Positions 45,742-54,285 of a stretch of 64,000 nt of DNA are shown here, piece after piece. The translations under genes were made by a program, and so were the position numbers. Position 1 is the first letter of the stretch. Each line of letters opens with the position of its first letter. The notes beneath the pieces were generated by a model, which saw nothing but the letters and a program-made list of their open reading frames with translations, made no database searches and was not told the DNA's origin. The stretch is from Alphaproteobacteria bacterium (GTDB taxonomy: Bacteria; Pseudomonadota; Alphaproteobacteria; UBA7879): NCBI GenBank assembly GCA_002869105.1, contig PKTP01000003.1, forward strand, positions 124,001 to 188,000, in the 5' to 3' direction.

Positions 45742-46878
45742 CTATCCCCAAAGTTTTTGAGCTTTTTTCCAAAAACTATTCACCTGGGGATGTGCTTTTT
45801 TATGATCAAGATCTTGATAAAAATCAGAGAAAGCTTGTTTTTGTTTTGGGGTCAGTTTTGTTGGCACTTCTACTTGAATCTCTATATGCAAGTCCCCTTT
45901 TTCTCGATACCCATGAACTGGCATCCCTTGCTTACGGTGAAGGATAGATGCATTAGGCTGTGTGCCGGCTGAGATGTTGATTTCAATATCTTTGTCATCC
46001 AAAGATTTAATCGTTTTTTTTGTACCTTGTATTGCCTCAAAAACGGTGATGGGCAGGCGACAATATAAGTCATTCTCTTCTCGTTGATAGAGATCATGGG
46101 GCTTAACAGTGATAAAAACATAAAGATCTCCAGAAGGTCCCCCTCTCGGTCCCGCACCACCACGACCACTCACCCGCATGCGTGCATTGTCAGGAACGCC
46201 GGCTGGAATTTTGAGTTTTAATTTTTGTTTTTTATCAGCCACCCCTTGGCCACGGCAAGAGCCACAGGGGTCATCAATGGTTTGTCCTTGCCCCCGACAT
46301 GTCACGCACGGTCTTTCGATCATAAAAAAGCCTTGCTGCATCCGAACCGCGCCGCTTCCATGACAAGTCTGGCATGTCCGCAACCCTTTTTTTGATTGAG
46401 ACCCTGTTCCTGTACACGTTGAACAAGGAGCCGGTGCATTATAGGAAATTTCTTTTTCAATACCCGCATAGGCTTGTTCTAGCGTGATTTCCATTTCATA
46501 TTTAAGATCTTCACCGCTTTCCTGAGCTGCCTGACGCTGTCCTCTGCGTCCACCACCCATGAAATCACCGAACACTTCTTCGAAAATATCGCTAAAACCA
46601 CCGCCAGAAAATCCGAATCCACCCATGCCGCCTGGCCCTGAATTCGCACCCCCATTTTTATAGGAGTCATGGCCGACTTGGTCATAGTGAGCACGTTTTT
46701 GATCATCGCTCAACGTTTCATAAGCTTCAGACAAAAGCTTAAACTGTTCTTCGGCTTCTTTATTACCTGGGTTGCGATCAGGATGATATTTCATCGCCTG
46801 GCTGCGATAAGCCTTCTTTAGCTCAACAGCCGTCACGGTACGGCTCACCCCTAAAATACTATAAAAATCTTCTGCCAT
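45742..46878 (-). CDS. dnaJ: Chaperone protein DnaJ
   Basis: A 378-residue type A DnaJ. The ATG at 46878 (MAEDFYSILGVS) was chosen over a TTG upstream. The J domain has the HPD tripeptide in MKYHPDRNPG. The Gly/Phe-rich linker is ~70-110. The zinc-binding region has four CxxCxGxG repeats (CSTCTGTG, CQTCHGSG, CVTCRGQG, CGSCRGQG), then C-terminal substrate-binding domains. Partner of DnaK, which is not in the window. Ends 7 bases before the nth start. Intact. Confidence 0.97.
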   Translation of the reverse strand: MAEDFYSILGVSRTVTAVELKKAYRSQAMKYHPDRNPGNKEAEEQFKLLSEAYETLSDDQKRAHYDQVGHDSYKNGGANSGPGGMGGFGFSGGGFSDIFEEVFGDFMGGGRRGQRQAAQESGEDLKYEMEITLEQAYAGIEKEISYNAPAPCSTCTGTGSQSKKGLRTCQTCHGSGAVRMQQGFFMIERPCVTCRGQGQTIDDPCGSCRGQGVADKKQKLKLKIPAGVPDNARMRVSGRGGAGPRGGPSGDLYVFITVKPHDLYQREENDLYCRLPITVFEAIQGTKKTIKSLDDKDIEINISAGTQPNASILHRKQGMPVHGYREKGDLHIEIQVEVPTKLTPKQKQAFSDFYQDLDHKKAHPQVNSFWKKAQKLWG

Positions 46879-47050
46879 ATCAGCGCTCAATGAAACATTT
46901 TAACATGAGCACATGTTTAGGGGGGTTAGAAGGTGTTGTCAAGTTTGGGCTTTGGAGCAAGAGCCACCCTCTTAATACTGATCTCCATATAAGGCCGGCG
47001 CAAACCTAATAAAAAGATAGCATGCTTTGTGGAGAGCTCATTCTGCTGTT

Positions 47051-47326
47051 TTACAGCTTCCGATCAGCCTTACGGATAAAGTAAATATTGCGAAGATAAA
47101 CCAACAAGCCAAAGGATTGTCCGGAAATAAACACCGGGTCTTTTTGCAAAATGGCATAGGCCAATAGAAGGATGCCACCTCCTAAACTAAAATACCAAAA
47201 AGCCCGCGGAATAACAGATTTCTTATGTTTTTCACTATAAATCCACTGAATCAAGAATCGGGACATGAACAGTGCTTGCCCCGCAAACCCTAAGATATAA
47301 ATCCAAGTTTCACAGCTCATGAACAT
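47051..47326 (-). CDS. LAB_N-domain small membrane protein
   Basis: A ~91-residue protein with three hydrophobic helices and the LAB_N (lipid A biosynthesis N-terminal) pattern: WIYILGFAGQALFMSRFLIQWI, SEKHKKSVIPRAFWYFSLGGG and VYLRNIYFI. ATG 47326 or 47320 are both usable; the longer frame runs into the upstream glycosyltransferase. Such proteins often sit beside a family 2 glycosyltransferase and an ArnT-like transferase and are thought to act as small carriers or flippases of lipid-linked sugars for lipid A or surface-sugar modification. It overlaps the GT2 gene by a few bases. Confidence 0.8.
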   Translation of the reverse strand: MFMSCETWIYILGFAGQALFMSRFLIQWIYSEKHKKSVIPRAFWYFSLGGGILLLAYAILQKDPVFISGQSFGLLVYLRNIYFIRKADRKL

Positions 47327-48026
47327 GCACCGTTGAATCATAGCGTTTAACCAACCATCGCACGCCAATGACATCCATAAAACCAACAGTGAGGCGATCC
47401 CATGTTCCATAATTGGATTGTCCGGCTTCTCTGGCTCTGTGGCTGATTTCAACAGAGGTCACGGGCTCCCCAAAATGTTTGGTCAATATTGGCATGTAGC
47501 GGTGAATGTGGTTAAAAAACGGCATCGCCACAAAGAGGGTTTGCTTAAAGATTTTCAGCCCACAGCCGGTATCAGGAGTATCATCGTTCAAGATCCATTG
47601 GCGCACGCGAAACGCTGCCTTTGATGCTTTGGTTTTTAAGCCCGGATCTTGTCGTTTCTGCCGCCACCCGATTACCAAACCTGTATTGCTTTGTTTATGA
47701 AACGCTTCAATCATCGCGGGAATATCAGCCGGGTTGTTCTGCCCATCCCCATCAAGTGTAATAATGGTTTCAAACCGTGCACGCTCAATACCTGTTTTAA
47801 GCGCTCGGCTCTGACCGGCTTTTTTATTGTGCTGTAGCAACGTAATTGCAGGATTGTTTTGCATCATTTTTTCAACAAGCGCTGCCGTTGAATCTATCGA
47901 TGCATCGTCAATCAATACAATTTCATGTTTTCGCTTGATGCTTGCTCTAAAGACTGCGGCAATTTCATGAACCAGCTTTTCAACATTTCCTTCTTCATTA
48001 TGAAGGGGAATCACAACAGAGTACAT
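47310..48026 (-). CDS. Family 2 glycosyltransferase (undecaprenyl-phosphate sugar transferase type)
   Basis: A 238-residue soluble GT-A enzyme. MYSVVIPLHNEEGNVEKLV opens the fold, LIDDASIDSTAALV and the DxD-type TLDGDGQNNPAD bind the nucleotide sugar, and GCGLKIFKQTLFV precedes a short membrane-associated tail. The ATG 48026 was chosen because GAGG lies 8 bases upstream. It resembles ArnC/FlmF/DPM1-type enzymes that load a sugar onto a polyprenyl phosphate. Between a GT39 transferase and a LAB_N protein, it probably feeds a lipid A or envelope sugar modification. Intact, unlike the related GT2 at 22-23 kb. Confidence 0.83.
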   Translation of the reverse strand: MYSVVIPLHNEEGNVEKLVHEIAAVFRASIKRKHEIVLIDDASIDSTAALVEKMMQNNPAITLLQHNKKAGQSRALKTGIERARFETIITLDGDGQNNPADIPAMIEAFHKQSNTGLVIGWRQKRQDPGLKTKASKAAFRVRQWILNDDTPDTGCGLKIFKQTLFVAMPFFNHIHRYMPILTKHFGEPVTSVEISHRAREAGQSNYGTWDRLTVGFMDVIGVRWLVKRYDSTVHVHEL

Positions 48027-48104
48027 CCAAAACCTCAATTTAACGCTTAACCCTACTCAAACTCATCATTAACTTCAAGGAAATGTTCGTGGCTCTTATG
48101 GAGA

Positions 48105-49526
48105 CTAGGAGTCCTCAGGCCCGCTGAATCCAGGTTTTGATGTCACCAAATACAAGGTGTGATTTGGATCAATTTTTTGATGAGAGTCAAGCTGATCAAA
48201 TTGTCCAAAGTCGTCGATGGGTCTTTGTGTTACAATGGCATATAAGCCTCTTTTACCATCATTTCTTTCTTTATAAGGGCTGACCCATTCAAAATAATCC
48301 TTGCCACCAACCCCGCGATACCATTTGTGGGCAGAAGCATAATTGCCATAAAACCGTGCAAGGGCTGCCACACATCGATGATCAGCAATCAAATGACACT
48401 GGTTGGGCTTACACCACTGATCGGTATAGTGCTGAGCTTTCTGCAACAACTGATAATGGTTAAGCCCCTTATATTTGACTCCAAACAGTTGCATAGAGGC
48501 TTCAGGATTGAGCAGCAACCCCATTCCAATGAAACCAAGTGTGGTATTAGTCACAATCATCCGTTTCAAAAACGTCTCTGATTCAACGTGTGCACACAGC
48601 AAAACAACCCCAAGAACCGTTAAGACTCCCCAATTCAAATTCACTTTGGGCTGCAACCCCTGAAGGCACATCGTTATAAACAGCGGCCAAATCAGGCAGT
48701 GATTAAATTTTTCAAACGGTGTCTTGGGGCGCCAAAAAGCCCGCGTTACCAGCAGGCCCATTAAAAAGGGGCCAAACAAGGCAAATTGACCAATCACATA
48801 CTCAAAAAAAGCAGAAAAGTTAAGTTTTGTCCCATAGCTATTCACCACCATATTAGAATTAAGGGTATGCGCTATCGTTGTGAAACCATGGTTCACCTGC
48901 CAAATCAGATGTGGAAGAACAACAGTAAAGGCCGCCAAAAGCAGGCAATAAAGGCCCGCAGTTTTAAACAACCGCCGTTGATAGAGTGAAGCGTAAAGTA
49001 TCAGCGAAATGGGGATAAAAGCTGCAATATACTTTGAAAGCAGAGCCAAACCCAAAAAGACCCCCGCTACCATCCAATATCCCAGGCGCTCTTTTTGAAT
49101 CCCCTTCCAAATAAACAAGAGGCTCATTGAACTCATCAACAGCAATGGCACATCTGTTGTCATCAGAATGGAGGAAAAAAACGTTCCTGGCAGCGTGAAA
49201 TACAGCAAAGCCGCCAATCGTGCTTTTGTTTTGGATGTTTCAGACACTGCCCAAGCGTAAATCACCCAGGCCACCCCAAAATGAAAAACCGGGGACAAGC
49301 AGCGCACCCAAAATGCAGATTGGTTGCCAACCGTCGTCATCAAAGTCATGAGCCAACTGGTCAAGGGGGGCTTAGAAAAATACCCCCAGGAAATGGATTC
49401 AGCTCCCCAACACCAATACTGTGCCTCTTCACAATCTAAGGGCAATGTGGTGAAAGCTAAAAACGCAATCCGTAGTATAAGAAGAAGGCTCAAAAAGCCA
49501 TAAAATCTGAAAGAACTTGCACTCAT
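48105..49526 (-). CDS. GT39/ArnT-family membrane glycosyltransferase
   Basis: A 473-residue protein with about eleven membrane helices and a periplasmic C-terminal tail. The first loop has PLDCEEAQYWCWG and SWGYFSKPPLTSWLMTL, the acidic catalytic loop of the PMT/ArnT superfamily. TTDVPLLLMSS and GLALLSKYIAAFIPISLIL also fit. ArnT-type enzymes transfer a sugar from undecaprenyl phosphate to lipid A on the periplasmic side. Which sugar is unknown. It is followed by GT2 and LAB_N genes in the same direction, which makes a compact three-gene envelope-sugar cassette. Confidence 0.82.
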   Translation of the reverse strand: MSASSFRFYGFLSLLLILRIAFLAFTTLPLDCEEAQYWCWGAESISWGYFSKPPLTSWLMTLMTTVGNQSAFWVRCLSPVFHFGVAWVIYAWAVSETSKTKARLAALLYFTLPGTFFSSILMTTDVPLLLMSSMSLLFIWKGIQKERLGYWMVAGVFLGLALLSKYIAAFIPISLILYASLYQRRLFKTAGLYCLLLAAFTVVLPHLIWQVNHGFTTIAHTLNSNMVVNSYGTKLNFSAFFEYVIGQFALFGPFLMGLLVTRAFWRPKTPFEKFNHCLIWPLFITMCLQGLQPKVNLNWGVLTVLGVVLLCAHVESETFLKRMIVTNTTLGFIGMGLLLNPEASMQLFGVKYKGLNHYQLLQKAQHYTDQWCKPNQCHLIADHRCVAALARFYGNYASAHKWYRGVGGKDYFEWVSPYKERNDGKRGLYAIVTQRPIDDFGQFDQLDSHQKIDPNHTLYLVTSKPGFSGPEDS

Positions 49527-49547
49527 TATTTAGAATGTATAAAAATC

Positions 49548-50519
49548 ATGGACATGAGTAAAGTTCTAGTTACCGGGGCGGCTGGTTTTATCGGCGCGCA
49601 CCTTTCCCAAAAATTATCCAAGGCTGGATTTCAGGTTGTTGGTATTGATAATTTTAATACCTACTATTCACCACAGCTTAAGAAAGATCGTTTGCAAGCC
49701 CTCACAAACCATCCCGGCTTTCACTTTTATGAGGTGGATATCACCGATGAAGCGGTGCTGCAAACCCTAGCGGAAAAGCATTCCTTCACTCATGTGGTTC
49801 ATCTCGCGGCACAGCCTGGCGTTCGCTACAGTTTTGAAGATCCACATTCCTACATCCACAATAATTATTTTGGTACCTTTTCTCTTCTGAATGTTTTTAA
49901 AGATAAGGGGCTTCAGCATTTTCTGATGGCGTCCTCCAGTTCGGTTTATGGCAACGCTCTCAATGCCCCCTTTGCCGTTGAAACCCATAACACGGATCAC
50001 CCGATCAGCTTGTATGCCGCTACTAAAAAAGGAACAGAGTCTCTTGCTCACACCTATGCCCATTGTTTTGGCCTCCCTATCACCGCCCTAAGGTTTTTCA
50101 CCGTTTATGGTCCATGGGGCCGGCCAGATATGGCTGTCTATAAGTTTACCGAAAAACTCTATAAAGGTGAAACCATCGATTATTTCGATCAAGGCCGCCC
50201 TTTGCGAGATTATACCTATGTGGATGATATTGTGACCGCCATTACCAAACTGGTGGAAAAGCCACCACAACAAGCCTATAACATCTTTAATATTGGCAAC
50301 AACACGCCTGAATCCGTTGCCACATTGATTGCCTCTTTAGAGGAATTAACGGGCAAAAAAGCAAACCTCAACCCCTTACCGTTACCGCCAGGAGATGTTC
50401 AAAAAACCTGCGCAGATGTTGAGCCTCTCAAAGAATATACCGGATTTCACCCCTCTACATCTTTGAAACAAGGCTTGACCAAGTTTAGTGAGTGGTACAA
50501 ATCATACCATCAAGTATAA
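49548..50519 (+). CDS. UDP-glucuronate 4-epimerase-like NAD-dependent epimerase
   Basis: A 323-residue SDR-fold sugar-nucleotide epimerase. The NAD site is VTGAAGFIGAHLSQKL, and NTYYSPQLKKDRL is typical of the CapI/LspL (UDP-GlcA to UDP-GalA) branch. The catalytic YAATKKGTE (Tyr-x-x-x-Lys) and SSSSVYG are intact. RFFTVYGPWGRPDMA and RDYTYVDDIV complete the family pattern. The product, probably UDP-galacturonate, would serve surface-sugar synthesis. Divergent from the GT39 gene with a 21-base gap, so the envelope cassette and this gene share a promoter region. Intact. Confidence 0.85.
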   Translation: MDMSKVLVTGAAGFIGAHLSQKLSKAGFQVVGIDNFNTYYSPQLKKDRLQALTNHPGFHFYEVDITDEAVLQTLAEKHSFTHVVHLAAQPGVRYSFEDPHSYIHNNYFGTFSLLNVFKDKGLQHFLMASSSSVYGNALNAPFAVETHNTDHPISLYAATKKGTESLAHTYAHCFGLPITALRFFTVYGPWGRPDMAVYKFTEKLYKGETIDYFDQGRPLRDYTYVDDIVTAITKLVEKPPQQAYNIFNIGNNTPESVATLIASLEELTGKKANLNPLPLPPGDVQKTCADVEPLKEYTGFHPSTSLKQGLTKFSEWYKSYHQV

Positions 50520-50541
50520 ATATCGATTTTTTTTAAGGGAG

Positions 50542-50630
50542 TGGTGCGGTCGAGAAGATTTGAACTTCCACGGCATTTACATACCACAACGACCTCAACG
50601 CTGCGCGTCTACCAATTCCGCCACGACCGC
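50542..50630 (-). tRNA. tRNA-Leu (anticodon GAG)
   Basis: An 89-base class II tRNA with encoded CCA. The acceptor GCGGTCG pairs with CGACCGC, with discriminator A. The D arm has GGCGGAATTGGTAGACGC, the hallmark of bacterial tRNA-Leu. The anticodon stem is CAGCG/CGTTG with loop TTGAGGT, giving GAG. A variable arm is present between the anticodon and T arms, and the T loop is GTTCAAATC. Confidence 0.96.
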
Positions 50631-50701
50631 ACAGAATGTATCTCAAGGATGTACCAAAACTGATCTTATTGAGCAAGCTCTTTTGTAGCTAATTCCAGCA
50701 C

Positions 50702-51175
50702 CTACTGCATTTCCTTGAGGCCTTGCTGCAAATCAAGTGCCAACGAGTTTTGCTCTTTTGATTCACCTTCCTGAGCTTCAGGAGTTTTTAATGCAGCGGG
50801 CCCAGAGCTAATCTCTGTCATTGCCTGCCCCAGGGTTTCCTGATCAACAACAGGCCCAACCTGATCTGGTGTGCGAATAGCGGGTGGTTGGCTTGGAGCG
50901 ACCACCACCTGAGGGGGCTGCTCTTGCCGCGACTGTGGGGCTTGCTCTGCACCTTGCTGACCTTCTTCTTGATCTGCTGCCAGACCTTCTTCAGGATTTT
51001 CCAAATTCTCAGACCCCTCGTCTTCATCAGATGCGTCTACATCCAAGTCGTCATCACCCTCTTCAGCTGTTGATATGTCGGCTACTTCATCATTAGAAAC
51101 ACCATCCACAGCTTCTTCAGCCGATAAAGGGGAAAATGACATACACAAAATAAATAATAAAAGAAAATACCACAT
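50702..51175 (-). CDS. Acidic secreted protein, low complexity
   Basis: A 157-residue protein. A signal peptide (FLLLFILCMSFSPLSAEE) is followed by ~60 residues dominated by Asp and Glu (for example EEGDDDLDVDASDEDEGSE). A Gln/Pro-rich stretch follows (QSRQEQPPQVVV), then a Gln/Glu/Leu helix (NSLALDLQQGLKEMQ). No domain is recognisable. Composition suggests an exported, intrinsically disordered protein; calcium or cation binding, an envelope linker or a host-directed protein are all possible. It stands alone in front of the damaged MBL and tatD genes, downstream of them in the same direction. Confidence 0.65.
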   Translation of the reverse strand: MWYFLLLFILCMSFSPLSAEEAVDGVSNDEVADISTAEEGDDDLDVDASDEDEGSENLENPEEGLAADQEEGQQGAEQAPQSRQEQPPQVVVAPSQPPAIRTPDQVGPVVDQETLGQAMTEISSGPAALKTPEAQEGESKEQNSLALDLQQGLKEMQ

Positions 51176-51198
51176 TCTGCCTCTCCTGACTTTAAGGG

Positions 51199-51973
51199 TT
51201 ACACCTCAATTACCAAACCATCATAACAAGGTTTCACGCCTGCGGGCAGTTCTTTTTTCAATGTTTCATAGTCCAATTGAGCGCCCAAATGATTCAGATA
51301 AGCACGTTCCACTTTCAAACGATCCGCCCACTCAAGCACCAAATCTAAATGGGCGTGGGTAGGATGTGGTTCACGCCGCAAACAATCCACCACCAATACT
51401 TTAATGCCCTCAAGCCGTTGCCATGACTCAGCAGGCATACCAATAAGATCTGTGCAATAAGCAAAGTCCCCGATTCTGTAGCCATAGCTTTTGCTAAAGC
51501 CATGATCTTGCTCAAAGTGTTCAAACGTGACCCCTGGAAAAGGAGTTACCTGCGGTCCTCTTATTTCATGAGGACTCAACCGCGGTGTATCATATTGACC
51601 GTGGTGATCAGCGGCGGTCTCAAACGCATACCCAAAAGCAGTTAAAAGTTCTTCAAGCGTTTGCGGGTCAGCATAAATGGGAATGTTCTTTTTCTGAAAC
51701 CGGGCTAAACAAAAAAACATCATTGATCCCATGGGTATGGTCGGCGTGACCATGGGTGTAAAGAACAGCATCAATCCAATCGATATTTTCTCGTAATAGC
51801 TGCTGCCTCAAATCAGGCGATGAATCGATCAAAATCCGATGTCCCAGATGTTCAATCAAAATCGAAGCACGGGTTCGGTTATTTTTGGGATTATGGGGGT
51901 CACAGCCTCCCCAATAATTCCCAATAAGGGGCACCCCTGGTGAAGGACCGGACCCTAAAATGGTGACTTTCAT
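51199..51973 (-). pseudogene. MBL-fold metal-dependent hydrolase (PhnP-like), frameshifted in a T-run
   Basis: The first frame (51973-51668) has KVTILGSGPSPGVPLIGNYWG, RASILIEHLGHRILIDSSPD and the metal motif YTHGHADHTHGINDVF, then derails. The second frame gives KKNIPIYADPQTLEELLTAFG, FEHFEQDHGFSKSYGYRIG, FAYCTDLIG and VERAYLNHLGAQLDYE. Seven A on the plus strand (51711-51717) sit at the junction, and six would join NDVF to CLARFQKKNIPIYAD. The gene would encode a ~255-residue phosphodiesterase-type hydrolase often found beside tatD and metG. It overlaps tatD by ATGA (51973). The lesion is a single base in a homopolymer, so a base-calling error is the main alternative. Confidence 0.82.
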
Positions 51974-52751
51974 TTTAAGCCTCGATGAGCTTTAGCAAAC
52001 AGGGTGAAAAAATTATCTGTGGTTTGGGTGGCCACTGCTTCCAACGGCCTCTCTCTAATCTCAGCTACTTTTTCGGCTGTGTAGCGCACATAAGCGGGTT
52101 CATTGGGTTTTCCGCGCTTGGGAACAGGTGCAAGATAAGGACTGTCAGTTTCAACCAATATCCGATCGAGGGGCACTCTCTTGACAATCGTGCGTAATGA
52201 ATGGGCATTTTTAAACGTGACCACTCCTGAGATGGAAATATAAAAGCCATAGTCGAGCATGATATCAGCAAACCGCTCAGACCCGGTAAAACAATGAATC
52301 ACGCCTGGCTTGGAACGCTTGCTTGCCGGTTTCAAGAGTTTAATAAGATCCTCTTCAGCGTCGCGGGCATGAATAACCAACGGCAGATCGTATTGATCGG
52401 CAACATCCATGTGAATAGCCAAACTTTGCTGTTGGTAAGATTGATGCGTTGTATCATGGAAATAATCCAGTCCTGTTTCTCCCAGGCCAACAACCTTTGG
52501 ATGAACGGCCCACTGGGCCAAATCCGCTGCGGTTGGACAGGTCTCTGGGGTAATATCACACGGGTGAACGCCAACAGTGGCCGAAACACCGGATATGTCT
52601 CGGCAATTTGAACCACCTCAGCGCTTTCATTTAAACACGTATTGATGGTGAGAAAATGTGAGACGCCAACCGCCCGAGCGCGGGCTAAAACCCCCTCTTT
52701 ATCATCTCTCAGCCCGTCATAATTCAAATGGCAATGACTATCAACCAGCAT
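51970..52751 (-). pseudogene. TatD-family metal-dependent hydrolase, frameshifted
   Basis: The N-terminal frame from ATG 52751 has the metal motif MLVDSHCHLNYDGL and CLNESAEVVQIAETYPVF, then loses frame. The C-terminal frame has QWAVHPKVVGLGETGLDYF, LPLVIHARDAEEDLI, GVIHCFTGSERFADIMLDYG, DRILVETDSPYLAP and RYTAEKVAEIRE. The expected connector is ATVGVHPCDITPETCPTAAD, found intact in the second frame just before QWAV. The break lies at ~52575-52590. TatD proteins are 3'-5' exonucleases or deoxyribonucleases. The start overlaps the metG stop by 11 bases, preserving the usual metG-tatD-mbl order. Confidence 0.82.
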
Positions 52752-54285
52752 CTGCGTCCTCCTCCTTACTAAAACGAGGGAAAAGCCCCACGGGTTTAAC
52801 GATGGGTGTTCCGGGCTTAAGAGCGTGTTCAGTCTCCAGAAATGCAAAGGTTCTTTGCCCTTTTTCAACCGCCAGCTGACCCAAAATCCCAGCTGCTGAT
52901 TCGGGCATCAATGGTTGAATCAAGATGGCAACATAGCGCAAGACTTCTGCCAAAACATAAAGCACGGTTTGCATGCGGCTGATGTCAGTTTTCCGCAACG
53001 CCCAAGGCGCTTGGCCATCCACATATTGGTTGGCATGGCGGATAACCGTCCAGACACTTTCAACATATTTTTGGATTGCTTGATCGGTTAAAACCAGAGG
53101 ACGCACCTGGTGACATAGCCTCTTAGCCGCGGATAGCAAAGCCTGATCTTCTTCGGTGAAGGATTGGTGCGTTGGCAGCTGACCCTCACAATTTTTATAG
53201 ATCATGCTTAAAACACGTTGCGCCAGATTTCCCAAATCATTGGCCAAATGGCTGTTGGTCAACTGAATAAAACTTTCGCGTGAATAATCACCATCTTGGC
53301 CAAGGGCCACTTCGCGTGCCATGAAAAACCGGGTGGCATCCACACTAAAATCATTAATCAAATCATAGGGATCCAATCCATTTCCCAAGGATTTAGACAT
53401 CTTCTGCCCTTCGCGTGTCCAAAAGCCATGGGCAAAAATCTTTTGGGGGGGCTCAATCCCAGCCGCCATCAGCATGGCTGGCCAATAAACAGCATGAAAC
53501 CTCAAGATGTCTTTACCGACAATATGCAAAGCTGTTGGCCAAAACTTTTTAAATTTTGACATTTCTTCGGGGTATCCCAATGCCGAAATATAATTGGTCA
53601 GGGCATCAAACCAAACATACATCACATGGGTATCATCTCCTGGAACCGGAATCCCCCACGTCAGCTTTTGCCTGGAAATGGATAAATCTCGCAGGCCCGA
53701 TTCAACAAATCGAATCACTTCATTGCGGCGGCTTTCTGGTTGAATAAAATCAGGATGGGCTTGATAATATGCTAATAAAGGCTTCTCAAAAGCTGAAAGC
53801 TTAAAGAAATAAGATTCCTCCTCGATCCATTCAACCGGCGCCCCGGTTGGCGCCATGCCATCAACAAGCTCACTCTCGGCATAGTAGCATTCATCTCGCA
53901 CCGAATACCAACCACGATAGCTATCTTTGTAGATCAATCCCTTATCTGCAATAACCTGCCACAGATGTTGTGCTGCTCGCTTGTGGTGGGCTTCTGTTGT
54001 GCGAATAAACGTATCAAAGTTGACATTCAACGCTTGAAATAATTCTTTGAATTTATTCGATCCCGGTTCAACAAAGGCTAAAGGATCCATCCCAGCTTTT
54101 TCAGCCGATTGCTGCACCTTTAATCCGTGCTCATCCGTGCCAGTTAAAAAACAAACATCTCTGCCATCCAATCTGGCAAAGCGGGCAATGATGTCACAAA
54201 TGACCGTTGTATAGGCATGGCCAATATGGGGCTTGTCATTAACATAATAAATGGGCGTTGTAATAAAGTAAGGCGCATGTGTCAT
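52741..54285 (-). CDS. metG: Methionyl-tRNA synthetase
   Basis: A 514-residue class I synthetase. The HIGH motif is PIYYVNDKPHIGHAYT and the KMSKS motif is GQKMSKSLGNGLDPY. GRDVCFLTGTDEHGLKVQQ, YVWFDALTNYISALGY and an anticodon-binding helix bundle follow. It charges initiator and elongator tRNA-Met. There is no C-terminal tRNA-binding (EMAP-like) domain, common for the alphaproteobacterial type. It overlaps holB by 4 bases (ATGA at 54285). Intact between two damaged genes downstream and intact genes upstream, as expected for an essential gene. Confidence 0.97.
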   Translation of the reverse strand: MTHAPYFITTPIYYVNDKPHIGHAYTTVICDIIARFARLDGRDVCFLTGTDEHGLKVQQSAEKAGMDPLAFVEPGSNKFKELFQALNVNFDTFIRTTEAHHKRAAQHLWQVIADKGLIYKDSYRGWYSVRDECYYAESELVDGMAPTGAPVEWIEEESYFFKLSAFEKPLLAYYQAHPDFIQPESRRNEVIRFVESGLRDLSISRQKLTWGIPVPGDDTHVMYVWFDALTNYISALGYPEEMSKFKKFWPTALHIVGKDILRFHAVYWPAMLMAAGIEPPQKIFAHGFWTREGQKMSKSLGNGLDPYDLINDFSVDATRFFMAREVALGQDGDYSRESFIQLTNSHLANDLGNLAQRVLSMIYKNCEGQLPTHQSFTEEDQALLSAAKRLCHQVRPLVLTDQAIQKYVESVWTVIRHANQYVDGQAPWALRKTDISRMQTVLYVLAEVLRYVAILIQPLMPESAAGILGQLAVEKGQRTFAFLETEHALKPGTPIVKPVGLFPRFSKEEDADAG

